Part shown: positions 34,671 to 47,700 of the stretch, piece by piece
Layout: the number at the start of each line of letters is the position of its first letter
How positions within the stretch are numbered: position 1 is the stretch's first letter
Assembly: GCF_040712315.1 (NCBI RefSeq)
Contig: NC_134019.1
Coordinates: 32,737,373 to 32,801,372, forward strand
Direction: 5' to 3'
Length of the DNA stretch: 64,000 nt
DNA from: Castanea sativa
Lineage: Eukaryota; Streptophyta; Magnoliopsida; Fagales; Fagaceae
Made by a program: the position numbers and the translations under genes
Notes under the pieces: model-generated
Told to the model about the DNA's origin: nothing
The model's database searches: none
What the model saw: the letters and a program-made list of their open reading frames with translations, nothing else

Positions 34671-35720
34671 ATACATCAAAAAGTTATTTTTATCTATTTT
34701 AACATATCATTTTACAATTCACCTATGTTTGTATTTTATTATTCCACACACACATACACACATATTAATAGGTAAAGCTTAGGGAAATTCTAATTCTAAT
34801 TTTAAATTAGAGTCCAATTTTGCATCATGTGTCCTAAATTATTTATTTTTAGAAAGAATTTTATTTCCTAATTTTAGAATTAAATGTGGGATATCATAAA
34901 TATTCATCCAAGTGAGTTATTGAGTACAAATATCAAAGAGTTTAGAATAAATGAATTGCAAAAGTAAAAAGTGCTTCACAATAACAAAAATCAAGAAGTA
35001 ATAAATAAATAAATAAACATGAACAATTACATTTTAATTTAAGAATGACTATCAATAGTATTTAAATTATTTATATAGGAATTATACTATCCATCTTTTT
35101 GTATATCTTTAAGTGTATCCATGAATATGCATATAGTTACAAGTTAATTAAAATAATATATGAAACAAATTAAAATAACCTAAAAAGAACTTATACAATA
35201 ACAAAACCCACAACCCACCATAGCTGCCACCACCACTACCAACAACCCACTCACTAGATTGAAATCCCACCACCACCACCACCCAAAATCAACCACTGAC
35301 CACCGTAACTAAAAAACCCAAAATCAGTCAACTACCATCAACCACCGTACCTAAAACATAAAATCAACCTAACCACCACCTGATGCTGTAACCACAACCA
35401 CCAAAATCAGTCTACAACCACCGCAAACCACCATAACCCATCAAAACCAATCTAAAAAAACCACCTCCACAACCACTGATTGAGAGAGAAGTATTTTGAG
35501 GAGAGAGAGATAGAGATAGATATATTGAGGAGAGAGAAAAGTATAATAAAATAATAGGTTTTATTTTAGCATTTTGACTGTACAATTCTACTATTAGAAC
35601 TATACTATAGCAAATGCCAATTCTATTTGGCATTTGACACACCTCGTGAGGGTCAATTTTCGGTATTTGGAGTACTAAATGCTAAAAATTTAGCATTTGA
35701 CACACTTGATACTAGTCCTC
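34578..35720. mobile_element. Tourist/PIF-Harbinger-like MITE (1143 bp)
   Basis: Ends GAGCATCAACATTAG and GATACTAGTCCTC are degenerate inverted repeats of the GAGCATC type common in plant MITEs. The 3-bp flank TTA occurs on both sides (34575-34577 and 35721-35723), as for PIF/Harbinger. Inside are an (AT)n run (about 34601-34666), a CCACCA-rich stretch (35215-35480), a GAGAGA-rich stretch and the palindrome GCTAAAAATTTAGC near the right end. No transposase is present. Confidence 0.65.
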
Positions 35721-35723
35721 TTA

Positions 35724-36322
35724 GGAGCTCCTCTTATTTGGGCAATCTACAATAAAATTGCATCTCAAATGAAATATTGGAACCTAATGTACCTAATGCA
35801 CAATTGAAAGTTAATTGTATGAAATAATCATGAGTTTTGCCATTGGCCAAGTCTTGGGCATATTATCTCTTGGGCGGTATGCATTCGATATTTTCGTAAC
35901 AAAAAGAAAATTTACTAACAGGTAAGCTAGTAGAAATAGCATTACTCATTTTATAATTCATTTAAAATAAATTTTTTTTAACAATTGCTTTTGGGAATGT
36001 ACTAAAAAGAGGATGAGATAATACGTGGTTGGTACTCACTAATTTTATTTGTTTATTAATAATATGTCCATAGCATGCATAGACTAATTAAAAATTATAT
36101 ATAATTATATATATGTAGGTAATGATAATATTTTAATAATGTTATTTAAACTAATGTAAATAAAAGATATAATATATATTTTTTAATAATATCAAAATTA
36201 TATGAGTCTCTTGAAAAATTTATAGACTTTGGTCTAAATTAAGTTAACTATGTTAATAACTAGTGTAATAATAATAATAATAATAATAATATTGAGTTAT
36301 TTGGAACAAGATCTGTAGTGGG
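35724..36322. other. AT-rich intergenic sequence
   Basis: Nothing is recognised apart from a (TAA)n run at about 36268-36291. Confidence 0.4.
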
Positions 36323-36884
36323 TAGGGGTGTTTGCGGTGTGGGGTCGTGCAATTTTGGGATATTTTTAGTATCACACTTTTCGGTGCGGTTTAGCCAAAT
36401 CTATAACTGCACCGTACCTCATTTTTACGGTCATATGTACGATGCGGTGCAGTTTAGAGTTTAGCCAAAACTATAATCGCACCGCATCTCATTTTTGCGG
36501 TCACATGTGCGGTGCAGTATATAAGATACAGTTTGAACGGTTTGAAGGTATATTTTTCAAAATTTGGGCTTTTCCTACCAAGCCCAAAAATGATTTTTCT
36601 CTTTATTTTGGGCTAAGTTTTAAATTATTGAGCTAGTTTTTCTTGATTTTGGGTTAACTTTCTTAATCAACACTTACTAGGGTTATTAAATTTTTTTTTT
36701 GAAAACTAGGGTTTATTAAACTAATAATAAAATATTTAATATTAAAAAAATAAAATATATTAATATATAAAGAGAGTGCAGTGCGTTGCGGTGTACTGTT
36801 ACTTGTGATGCAGAGCGGTTATGCCATTTTGCGGGCGATTTTGGTGCGATTTTTGCGGTTTGTGTGGTTTGGTGAATATCCCTA
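36323..36884 (+). mobile_element. hAT-like non-autonomous element, copy 2
   Basis: It starts TAGGGGTGTTTGCGGTG and ends GGTGAATATCCCTA, and aligns throughout with 21324-21924, including the repeated CTCATTTTTGCGGTCACATG block. It is in the same orientation as copy 1. Flanks GTAGTGGG and ATAAACAT do not match, so the target duplication is lost or the ends are misplaced. Confidence 0.7.
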
Positions 36885-36896
36885 ATAAACATAATA

Positions 36897-37532
36897 TCTC
36901 TATATATTAAAAGGTCGGAAAATTAGTTATTATTATTTTTACTTCCAAAAATATTCCTAATTTAATTAAATTATCTTTATTCCTAAAACATAAGAAATAA
37001 AGTTAAAACCATAAATAGAAAAAAAAAATTAAAAACAAAAAAATCTATGGGTAAAAACTCCCCACTAGATAATAGATAGATACAAAGTTCCTACCCAATT
37101 TATCACAAAAAACAAACTTCCCAGTTTCCACTATCCCATGTTGTTATAAAAAAAAAAAAAAAAAACTACCATCTGTTATACAGAAAAGAAACTACCATAT
37201 GTTCCAATAAAAAAAAAAAAAAACTATCTCATTTTATATTAAAAAACCATCACATAAAAAAAAAAATATTTATTGTGAATTTGTACTCTATGACATAATG
37301 TGATGCATGAACTATAGGAAAGATGTTATAATTTAAACACTTTTAAAATTTATATTTAAATTAAATTAAAGATGACTTAACCGAGTCCTTGTTGGTGTGC
37401 TTGCTTGGACTTTACGCAAGTGAATATAAAAGAAAGCAAGACACGGCTTCAAAAAAGAAAGAAAGCAAGACACGTGTGCGTGCCAGCTCACAAAAACCAA
37501 GGGCGCGTTGGTTTTAAGCCAACGAGTCCTAG
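36897..37532 (+). mobile_element. Candidate non-autonomous Helitron (636 bp)
   Basis: The 5' end TCTCTATATATTAAAAGG follows an A. The 3' end has a hairpin CGTTGG-TTTTAAG-CCAACG (37506-37524) and, four bases later, CTAG (37529-37532) followed by T. TC at the start, a hairpin before CTRR and insertion between A and T are the Helitron signature. There is no coding capacity and no target duplication, as expected. The hairpin is short, so the call is tentative. Confidence 0.5.
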
Positions 37533-37559
37533 TAAAAAAGTCAGCGTCAGAAACGCGTT

Positions 37560-37700
37560 AAAAAGAAGAAACCCACTCTGGATTTCGCCGAAACCGACTC
37601 TGGATTTCACCGACCTACTTCGCTATATGTATATATATATATATATATACCCCACCCCACCCCACCCGACCCTCCTCGTATTTCATAACTTGCTTTTTTA
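37560..37700 (+). promoter_or_regulatory. Possible promoter and leader of the repeated locus
   Basis: Two tandem units of ACTCTGGATTTCRCCGA are followed by a (TA)n run (37624-37649) that could serve as TATA box, then C-rich CCCCACCCCACCCC and a T-rich leader ending in TTTTTGTAAGTTTT, a good splice donor. This is the only GC-richer point before the 26-kb T-rich region. Its role as a promoter is inference. Confidence 0.25.
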
Positions 37701-40700
37701 TTTTTGTAAGTTTTTCTATTCAGTACCGATTGCGATGATATTTTCAATAAGTCTATGATTGCTTCCAGAGATTCAGGTTTTCTTTGTTACGAATCGGATA
37801 TGATTTTGTTGGTGATATCTTTCAATTCGTCCATGATTGCTTTCAGAGATTCAGGTTTTCTTTGATGCAAATCGGATATGATTTTGTTGATGCTATCTTG
37901 TAGAAACGAGCTTTAAGCTTTCAGAGTTACATGGATTTATGTTTATACTTGCAAATTAGGGATTTTTTTTTTTTCAATACCTTACCTGGCGATTTTCTTT
38001 CAGATTTATATGGATTTATCTTGTATACGTTGGTGATTGCTCTGTTTTTAAGCTGTCAGAGTTACCTGGATTTATGTTAATACTTGCGAATTAGGTATTT
38101 CTTTCCATACCTTGGCGGTGATTTTCTAGGTTTTGTTTCAAGAAATTACAGGAATTTCAGAATTATATGGATTTATCTTGTATACCTTGCTCTGAATTCG
38201 TTGGTGATCGCTCTGGTTTTCTTTGCTCTGATTTTCTAGGGTTAACCTGGGTTTCAAGAAGCTGGCCATCGTTTTTTTGAGAAATTTTTGAGTAATTGCA
38301 GAGGGAGACGGTATTGATTTATTGCTTTATGCCTCTTGTGGAAGAGACTTTTCCTTTCAGCACAATTCTGAGTTCATGTTAAAAATGTCAATTACAAGAA
38401 AATTTCTGTGTCCGTGGCAGGGTTTGATTTGGTGATAAGCTTCTTTTTTTTGCTATCTTGAAGAAGAATTGTAGGGATAGTTTTCTGCTTGTTTCAATCC
38501 ATTCTAATACTTGGCCTGTGACTGCTTTTGTTGACTACTTGTAGGCTTTGGTTTTCAAGGGGACTATAAATTCTGGTTCACTCAGTAAGGGTTGAAACTT
38601 CCATTTTATCTTTTGTCTTGTTTAATATTTGGTAACACCCGCTTATTGGTGTGTGCTTTCTGGGAAATACATATCATAATCTTAGATTGTTGCTGATTGA
38701 TGTCATGGAAAGTGGGTGAGAAGATAGTGTTCTTAGTTTGAAGTGTTCTGGATTCATATTTATCAACTGAGGTACATATGCTTTTTCAGAAGTTGGAGAT
38801 GTTCATTTTGTAGTTTTGTGAGGACAATTTTTTATCATTTTGATCTTGATATGTGTACAGGAGTCAAAATTGTAAACAAATAAATAAAATCTTTATGTTA
38901 CTCTATTGATTTCAAGTTTTTTTTTTTTTATAAGTCTTTCAATATACTGTTTCCTACTATACATTCTCTATTCTATTTATCCTAGAGATTTTGGTCCTCA
39001 GCAGCTATTTTAAGTTGTTTGCATCATAGTTCTTTTGATAAAAGTTTGAAAGGTTTGCATCATAAGTTTCGATTACCAAGGAGCTAATTTGTTCAGAAAG
39101 GTTTGCATCATAGTTTGTAACCTTAGATTGTTGCTAATTAATTTCCTAGTTGTAGAAAGTGAGTGGGTAGATACTGTCATTGTCCAACCAAGTCCATTTT
39201 CAGACTGAAGTTTTTGCCATTTTGGACTCATATTTGAGTTCTGAGTGACATGCTTCTATATAAGTTGGTGATGTCTATTTTGTTGTTTTATGTGGACAAT
39301 GTTTGATTATTTATCTTGATCTGTCTACAGCAGTGGAAACTGATTTGGGATTTCTTGTACTTGAGCGGTTGAGTTTGTGTAGAAGTCTTAAATAACTTAA
39401 AACTGTGTAGACTACAACAATAAGAAAACTCAATACTGTCTTGAATTTTACATTTTGCTTATGAGTCCTTTAATATAGTGTTCCCACTAACTGTGATATT
39501 ATACTATTCCTTGTTCAATTTATTTATAGGTTTTGGTCCTTGATAGCTGTTTTAAGGCATTCGTTTTGGTGAAGTTCGCTTTCCTCAATCGATTTGGTTC
39601 TTGTCTATAGGAGCACGATTCCTTATTGTTGTCTCGATGGTAATTATGAGTTTTAAAAAGTTAAAATAACATTGTAAAAAAGATACTGGTGCTTCCATTA
39701 TGTGTATTTTAGGATCCATTTGTTTAGCTTTAGCTAATTCCAGCATTACTCGGCATTTTTGTTCCAGTTCCTTTTTCTAACTGCCATCTACATGCACTTA
39801 TTACAACTTTTAGGTACCTAATATTGTCAATTTTGTCATTGGGCAGTCATATAAGATAAGAACTGCCAGCTTTAAAAATGGTTGTTTGAATGCCAGAAAA
39901 ATATAAGATTTACCTTGTATGGAAGAGTTCTTCTATTCGTTATGCAACTTTTGCAATTTTAGGTGCATGTGAAAAAATCTCACTGGAATTTTTTTTTGGT
40001 GCTTGGCAGCTTAAGGCTTGTTGTTCTTGTTGGCAGCTTAAGTGATGGAGTTTAGTTTGGCGATAAGCAATCTTTTCTTTCCCCCTTGTTTTCTTTATTC
40101 TGTCCTTCAATCATATGGATTATATGGATGTTTTCCCTATTGTTTTCTAATATTAGGCAATATATGCTTTTTTTTAGGATTTGGTTTCCTTGAGGATTAT
40201 AAATTTCAGTCTCACTCAACGAGGGTTCGAAAGTTCCATTGAAACTCTTGTCCTGCTTTCTAGTTCGACTTTAGTCATTCTATTTTGGCAAGCTTATATC
40301 TAATTTGTATGTGGTAATACCTTTTGCTAGTGTGGGTAGTTCCTGTGGTGGTTTGCATGAGTTGGGCTTTGAATTTTCATCATAGTCAATATCGATTTAT
40401 TGTCATTGGCAGATTGATAAGATAAGATCTGCATGCCTTAAAAATAGCTGTTCTCTAAATACAAGGGTAGTTTAGGTCTGTGCTTCCTTATACCTACTCT
40501 ATATGTTAGTTGGTGGGTTCCAAAGTTATGTAGTTTTCTCTTGAATTGTTGGATCATGCTCTGGGATAGGAGGGTTTTAATGATTTTGCTACCCCTAAAT
40601 TAATCTGTTGAATATGTCTAGGTATGGTATGTCTACTTGGGATGGAATTTGAATATGCAATAATCTTTCTTTATCAGTTGATTTCACTATTCTCTTCATA

Positions 40701-40869
40701 ATAGCTGAATGATAATGTTTTTGCTTGTGTTTTTTTTATGTGAGGATCTAAGGCAACAATTTCTTTTTATCAATTTATCTCATCATTCTCTCCCCAACAT
40801 GTGAAGATTACTGTTTCTGCTTGAATGTTTCTCTAGTTTGTGCTAAAATGGAGTTTCATTATGTCCTGC

Positions 40870-41253
40870 TGATAGAGTCATGGAAGATTAATATGTTGTA
40901 CTTTGCAAATTCGCTTATTCAAGAATTATTTTATTGGGTTCTCATTTGACTTCCTATTGAAATGAAAGTAGTGCCCTTTTAATGGTCTAAGTATGAGTCT
41001 TTTAGGGTTAAAACAGTTATTAATTTGGGTTTTTATTTTAATAGTTATGGTCAGTTTTATATTGAGGGGCAAATCTGTAATTTCTGCAATCATGCGAATC
41101 AAGGGTATTTTGGTAATTTTGTTGAGTCTAGAATCTTCTAGGGTTTTAAGTATTTTAGGTTTATTTACTTTGGGTCCTAGTTAGTATTTATTAGGTTTTA
41201 TTAGTAGTCCTAATACTAGTAGGAATCATATTACTACAAGGACAAGTAACAGT

Positions 41254-41292
<39 letters not shown>

Positions 41293-41535
41293 GCTCAATG
41301 TATTCAAGGAGGTAGAATGAGTTGATTAATAAAATTGAGTGTTTTGAGCAATGGCCTTTGTGGTATATTTCTCTCTCTCTTTTCTTTATTTTCTCTTCTC
41401 TCTTTCTAGGGTTAGTGTTCACGGTACTGTTCACACAGCCCCTAAACAGCCCTAGCTTCTCTCTAGTGCTTCTTCTTTCCTACCCTAAATCCACCACAAC
41501 TAAAAGTAGACAAATCCCTAATTTGTCCTGCATCA
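40870..41535 (+). mobile_element. Solo LTR, family S3 (666 bp), only in copy 1
   Basis: It starts TGATAGAGTCATGG and ends TTTGTCCTGCATCA, with a perfect 5-bp target duplication CCTGC (40865-40869 and 41536-41540). The paralogous position in copy 2 (about 51557) reads GGTCCTGCTATCTATAGC without insert: an empty site. A (TA)n run at about 41258-41289 precedes the likely LTR transcription start. Confidence 0.92.
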
Positions 41536-41849
41536 CCTGCTATCTATTGCTAATTCAAAGACTTTAATCATGATGTGTACAATTGGAAAAATTATGATTT
41601 ACTTTTTTAGCAAGAGTGTGTAAAAGTCTTTCGATTATCATTCTCTTTTGATTTCACGTTTTTTTTTTAACCCTTGAACATGATCTTGTCCCTTGTTCAA
41701 TTTATTTTATGGACTTTGTTTCTTTGCAGATTTTTTAAGGCATTTATGTTGGATCGATGTCTGCTTTTCTAGATCAATTTGATCCTCTTTATTAGGAGCC
41801 CAAATATTTATACTGTCTCTTCCCTTGTTGTTGTCTGGCAGGTTATTAT

Positions 41850-42035
41850 TTATTTTTTGATAAATAACCTAAGAACTTTTTATTAGGGAATAGCCAACCC
41901 AAGTACACTGGAAATGTACGATAGTGGCAGAAATTAGTAACCCAATTTACAATGATCAAGAAGAACAGGGTGGGACAAAGACGTGCTTGAAGGTAGAACT
42001 AAGCACCATTCAAGGAGAGTATGGAAGAAAAAGGA
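41850..42035 (-). mobile_element. Short LINE/SINE-like retroinsertion in copy 1 (186 bp)
   Basis: A 15-bp perfect target duplication CTGGCAGGTTATTAT flanks it (41835-41849 and 42036-42050). The left end is T-rich (a reversed poly-A tail). Its sequence, with ATAGCCAACCCAAGTACACTG, resembles the 3' end of a plant LINE. The same insertion is in copy 2. Confidence 0.85.
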
Positions 42036-42712
42036 CTGGCAGGTTATTATGTGTTCCAAGTATTTAAAATTCATTTTGTAACTGAGAATTGCTGACTTTA
42101 ATAAACTATAGCATTGCTCATCACGATTGTCCTGGTTCCTTTTTCTATTGTCATCTACTTGCACTCACGAAAACTTTAGAACTTAAGGTAATTTTTTTCT
42201 ATTGCCATCAGCTTTGGTCTATATTGTGAAAAATAAATAATAAATTGGGCAGTCATATATGTTAAATATTTGCATTCTTTAATTATAGCTGCGCTTTAAA
42301 TTCCAGAACAGTTCATGTGTATGCTTCCTTGTGTCTTCTGTATAGGTTTTAAAGTTATAACTTTTATGGATGTGGTTTGCATAATTGGATTGTGTGGGGG
42401 TGATATTTTGGGGCTTATGGCTCTGTTGCCCCAATTCTTGTGTTTAAAAAATTCATGCTGTATATCTACTTGGGTGGCAAAGTTTGATGGGGACCTCAGG
42501 TAATAAGCTCTCTTTGTCTTGATTTCATTATTTGTTTTTCTTAATTTGAAGTTTTAAGGATTGGAGTAAGATATGCATGAGTTAGAAAAACAATTTGTTG
42601 GACTGACGTTGGGTTGAGAATAGGCTTCTATTGCAGCTGTGTTTTAGTTTTTGCTTTTGATCCTAATACTCCCTTAATTACTTGCTTGACCCTTAAGAGG
42701 TTTTTGGTTTTC

Positions 42713-42717
<5 letters not shown>

Positions 42718-42743
<26 letters not shown>

Positions 42744-42774
42744 AATATATATATATATCCTTTCTTTGTAGTCT

Positions 42775-42811
<37 letters not shown>
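42718..42811. repeat. (TA)n and (TAA)n microsatellites
   Basis: A TA run (42718-42758) and a TAA run (about 42775-42811) flank TCCTTTCTTTGTAG. In copy 2 the equivalent place (52640-52705) has much shorter runs. Confidence 0.95.
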
Positions 42812-42812
<1 letters not shown>

Positions 42813-43182
42813 GACTAATTAGTTTAATCTACATTTTTATTATTGGAGATTGGATATCTTGCTTGTCTACTTTATTAGTTTTTTTAATTTAAGTGGTGAT
42901 GCATTTGTGGTACTTAAGCTAGGTTGATTTTGTTTGGTTGCTTCTTGATGAAACATGCTTTTGAGTAGTCTTGCTCTTTATAAAATTTTTTATTTTTTTC
43001 TTTGGAAGTAAAATCTTATAATTATCCCAAACTTTGTAGCTGAAATTCTGTTTTTCAGTGTGCTCATGTGGTCATTTTTCATGTAGCACTTGTACATTTG
43101 TCTTCTTGTCTTGTTTCTATTGATGTTTTTTTTTGCTTCTTGTGGAACCTGGTTATGTTGTGCTAGCAGCTCTATTTCTAGT

Positions 43183-44766
43183 TTGGATTGTCACATTGTC
43201 TGTATGCAGGAAGCAAGATTTATTTTTTGGGGTGCTTCACAGCTTAAGCAGCTGAGTTTGCCGATAAACTCCCTTTTTCTTCCCCTTTGTTTTTTCTCTC
43301 TTTCAAGCATATTAATTTTAAGGATACATTTTTGTTGTTTTAATTCTGTCTAATACTTGGGTTTGTGACTGAATTTCCTAGGTTTCATTTTCGAGAAGAA
43401 TTATAATTCCATGTCTTGCAAAGTGAGGGTTTGAAATTTCTATTGCAATTTTTCTTCCTTTGTCTTGCTGTATATTATTTTTGGTCATTATGTGTTGGAA
43501 ACTTCAATAATGAATTCACAGCTTAATTTGGCAATGCTTATGATTGTTGTAGTCCACAATTATAATTGTAGTGTCTTGAATATGGTTTATGAGGGAAAGC
43601 TTTTGCTTTCTCTTCTCCTGGCATTTGTGCAGGCTTTCTGGGAGCTACATTGGTATGCATTGTGATTTGTTAACTTGGATTGTTGCTACTTGATTTCCTT
43701 GTCCCCCAACATCTGGCAACAGAGAAGAGCTTGGCTTTCTGAGTTAGAAAGGATTTATCTTTATATTTTTGCATTCTTTGAAATATAGTAGTTTTTTCAT
43801 TTGTTGTTTTGCAACTTCTGTCATTCTCTGTGCATGTTAAAATTCTATTACTTTTATGTCTATAGAACTGTTTTTTTTTTTTCCTTCAGCGGTACTTGGC
43901 AGTTTAAGCAGCCAAGTTTGATTAGGTTGATAAATTCTCTTTTTCTCCTGCTCTCATCATTCTCTTTTGCAATCATGAGAACTTAAAAAACTTTTGGCTT
44001 GTATAATTTCTTTTGAAATATGTATAGTTCTTTCATTTGTTGTTTTGCAACTTCTGCAATTCACATGTTAATAATCTCTTCTCTGTTTGTCTACAGGATC
44101 TAGGTTTTTTTAATTTTTTGTGTTTGTTCTTAGCAGCTTTAATAAACTGAACTTTTCATTTGGTGATAAGCTCTTTTTTCCGACCCGCTTTCATTATTCT
44201 CTCTTGCAATTATAAGAATTATAAATCTTTTGTATTGTTTTAATTCTTTCTAATACTTTGTGCCTGTATTCTTTTCTTAGGCTTTGGTTTCATTTACAGC
44301 CATAAATTCATGTCTCACCTAGAGAGGGCTTGAAATTTCCCTTCCAATTCTTTTTGTTTCTTTGTCTTCTCTTGTTTAAATTTTGGTCATTCAATTCGAA
44401 TGTGGTAATGCCTGTTGATGTTGAGGGACAGGTAGATTAACAAAGTTTTTGACCTTAATATGGTTGCCAGGGAAAATAATACTGCTTTTTTGGTTCATCC
44501 TATTACACGAGTTAGGCTTTCTAGGAATGACTTGGTGCATGGTTTCTTTTTAAGAGGCTTTCTAGGAATGACTTGGTGCATGGTTTCTTTTTAAGACATT
44601 TGTTGAGGGACAGGTAGATTAAGAATGGTCCAGGTATGACTTCATTCCATTTATTTAATAGATTTGGGTGCGTGGTTTATTTATTTTTTTAAAGGTGTTT
44701 GTTGCAGCAAGCTTTTGTAGATCAATTTTTTGTTCTACAATTCTGTAGATCAATTTGTTTCTTCTA
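43183..44766. repeat. 1.58-kb segment of copy 1 missing from copy 2
   Basis: The segment is bounded by TTGGA at both ends (43183-43187 and 44767-44771). Copy 2 reads straight across with a single TTGGA (53082-53086). Diverged relatives of the segment (AGCTTAAGCAGCTGAG, AATAATGAATTCACA, ATGCCTCTTATTG) occur at about 58420-59660 and 60900-61960, so loss in copy 2 is more likely than gain here. Confidence 0.8.
44515..44596. repeat. Perfect 41-bp tandem duplication
   Basis: The unit GGCTTTCTAGGAATGACTTG and the 21 bases after it occur twice back to back (44515-44555 and 44556-44596) with no difference, which points to recent origin. Confidence 0.95.
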
Positions 44767-47700
44767 TTGGAGCATAATACATGAAGTTTCCTTTCCCTTA
44801 TTGTTGGCCGGCCGGTAATTCTGGGTCTAACATTTACAACTTTTTTCTTGTTCTCTTGATTTCACATTTTGCGCATAAATCTTTTATTATATTGTTCTCT
44901 CAAAAGGAATTCTTGTTCCTTGTTGCACCAAACTTCTGTAGAGATCGATTGATGCTAAATGTGGTTTAATTTGGGGCCATTTTATGTTTGCAAGGTCATC
45001 GCTTATTTGAATGTGGTAATTTTTCTTATTGGTATGGTGCAGGTAGATTGATGGTGATCTTGTGGTTGCCCAGGTTGAGTTCTTCAGGTTATTTGTTTGT
45101 CCCGTGATTGGCATGACTTAGGCTTTTTATGAATCAAATTCTTTTAACTTACACATTTGGTCTTAGCATTATTATTTGTAAAAATTCTGTGAATCAAGTT
45201 CTTTTAATCTATGTATCTGTTTTTTGCATCATTATTTGTAAAAATGGTATGTTGATTGATTGTTTTCCTGGTCATAAAAATGTTTGAGTAGAACGAAGAC
45301 TTCCCCCCCTTTCTTTATAAAAAACTGAAGTTTAAAATGGGGGGAAAGATTAAGCACATGGCATATTAGTTCAATCGGTGGAGGAAAAAAACATAAAAAA
45401 TAGTATATTTCTATTATTACACTTGGGTAGATTAGAAATAGTGACAAATAAAAGGATTATGAATAGAAATCTTCTTAAAAAATACTTTTTTTTATCCCTA
45501 TAGATAATCTCTCGATCAAGCTGGTTTTCGTTTTTATGAGAAATTGCAGAGGGAGACGGCATAGCTTTATTGTGTATGCCTCTTGTGGAAGAGAGATTTC
45601 CATTTAGAACTATATGGACTTCTCTTCTGTCGCAACTAAACTACAAGAATTTTCTGTGTCAGTGACAGGGTTTGATTTGGCGATTTTTTGTTATTTTAAA
45701 GAAGAATTGTAGTGATAGTTTTCTGCTTGTTTTAATCCATTCTAATACTTGACCTGTAACTGCTTTTCTAGGCTTTGGTTTTCAAGAGGACTATAAATCC
45801 TGGTTCACTCAGTAAGGGTTGATACTTCCATTGCATCTCGTCTTGTATAATATTTGGTAACACTGTTATTGGTGTGGGCTTTCTATGAAATATATATATC
45901 ATAATGCGGTTGCTGATTGATGTCATAGGAAGTGGGTGAGAAGATACCGTTCTTAGTCTGAACTATTCTGGATTCATATTTATCAACTGAGGTACATATG
46001 CTTTTTGAAAAGCTGGAGATGTCTGTTTTGTGGTTTTGTGAGGACAGTTTTATTTATTTATTTATCATTTTGATGATCTTGATATGTATTGTAATTTGTA
46101 GTTGGGCTTATTCACTTTAACTATAAATAAAACTCTTTATGTTATTCTATTGATTTCACCTTTTTTTTTTAAGTCTTTCAATATATTGTTCAGTACTATA
46201 CATTTTCTATTCCATTTATTTTATAGATTTTGGTCTTCAGCAGCTGTTTTAAGGTGTTTGCACCATAGGTTACGAGTACCAAGGAGCTAATTCATTCAGA
46301 AAAGTTTGCATCATAGTTCGTAACCTTAGATTGTTTCTAATTAATTTCCTAGTTGTAGAAAGTGAGTGGGTAGATATTGTCATTGTCCAACTAAATCCAT
46401 TTTCAGGCTGAAGTTTTTGCCATTTTGGACTCATATTTGAGCTTTAAATGACATGCTTCTGTATAAGTTGGCGATGTCTATTTTGTTGTTTTATGTAGAC
46501 AATGTTTGATTATTTATCTTGATCTGTCTACAGGAGTGGAAACTGATTTTGACTTTCTTGTACTTAAGCGGTTGAGTTTGTGTGGATGTCTTAAATCTTT
46601 CTCAAACTTAAACTGTGTAGATTACAACAATAAGAAAACTCATACTGTCTTGAATTTTATATTTTGCTTGTAAGTCCTTTGATATAGTGTCCCCACTAAC
46701 TGTGTTATTATACTATTCCTTGTTCATTTTATTTATAGGTTTTGATCCTCAATAGCTGTTTTAAGGCATTATTTTTGGTGAAGTTGGCTTTCCTCAATCG
46801 ATTTGGTTCTTGTCTATAGGAGCATGATTCCTAATTATGAGTTTTAAAAAGTTAAAATAACATTGTAAAAAAAATACTGGTGCTTCCATTATGTGTATTT
46901 TAGGATCCATTTGTTCTGATTTAACTAATCTCAGCATTACTTGGCATTTTTGTTCCAGTTCCTTTTTCTAACTGCCATCTATATGCACTTATTACAACTT
47001 TTAAGAACCTAAGATTGTCAATTTTGTCGTTGGGCACTCATATAAGATAAGAGCTGCCTGAAAATTATAAGATTTACCTTGTATGGAAGAGTTCTATTTG
47101 TTATGCAACTTTTGCAATTGTAGGTGCATGTGAAAAATTCTCACTGGAATTTTTTTTGGTGCTTGGCAGCTTAAGGCTTGTTGTTCTTGTTGGCAGCTTA
47201 AGTGATGGAGTTTAGTTTGGCGATAAGCAATCTTTTCTTTCCCCTTGTTTTCTTTATTCTCTTCTTCAATCATATGAATTATAAGGATATTTTCCCTATT
47301 GTTTTCTAATATTAGGCAATATATGCTTTTTTTTTAGGATTTGGTTTCCTTGAGGATTATAAATTCTAGTCTCACTCAACATGGGTTCGAAAGTTCCATT
47401 GAAATTCTTGTCCTGCTTTCTAGTTCGACTTTTGTCATTCTATTTTGGCAAGATTATATCGAATTCTGATTTGGTAATACCTTTATTAGTGTGGGTCGTG
47501 GGAAAGTAATTTTGATATTTCTTTATCCTGTAGTGAAGGGCATGAGGAGTTCTTTCTGGAATTAACTTATCTCTCTAGATTTGAATCATAATTGTAATAT
47601 TGAATTGTTGCTGATTTGATTTTGTAGTCATTGAAAATGAGAAGATACTGTCAATGGTCCTGCCTAATCCTTTGTTAGTCTGAAGGTTTTGCTATTTTGG

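Noticed and set aside
37405..37758. 117-codon open frame before the repeated locus
   Set aside because: It crosses the Helitron-like end, a TA microsatellite and a C-rich run and contains no recognisable domain.
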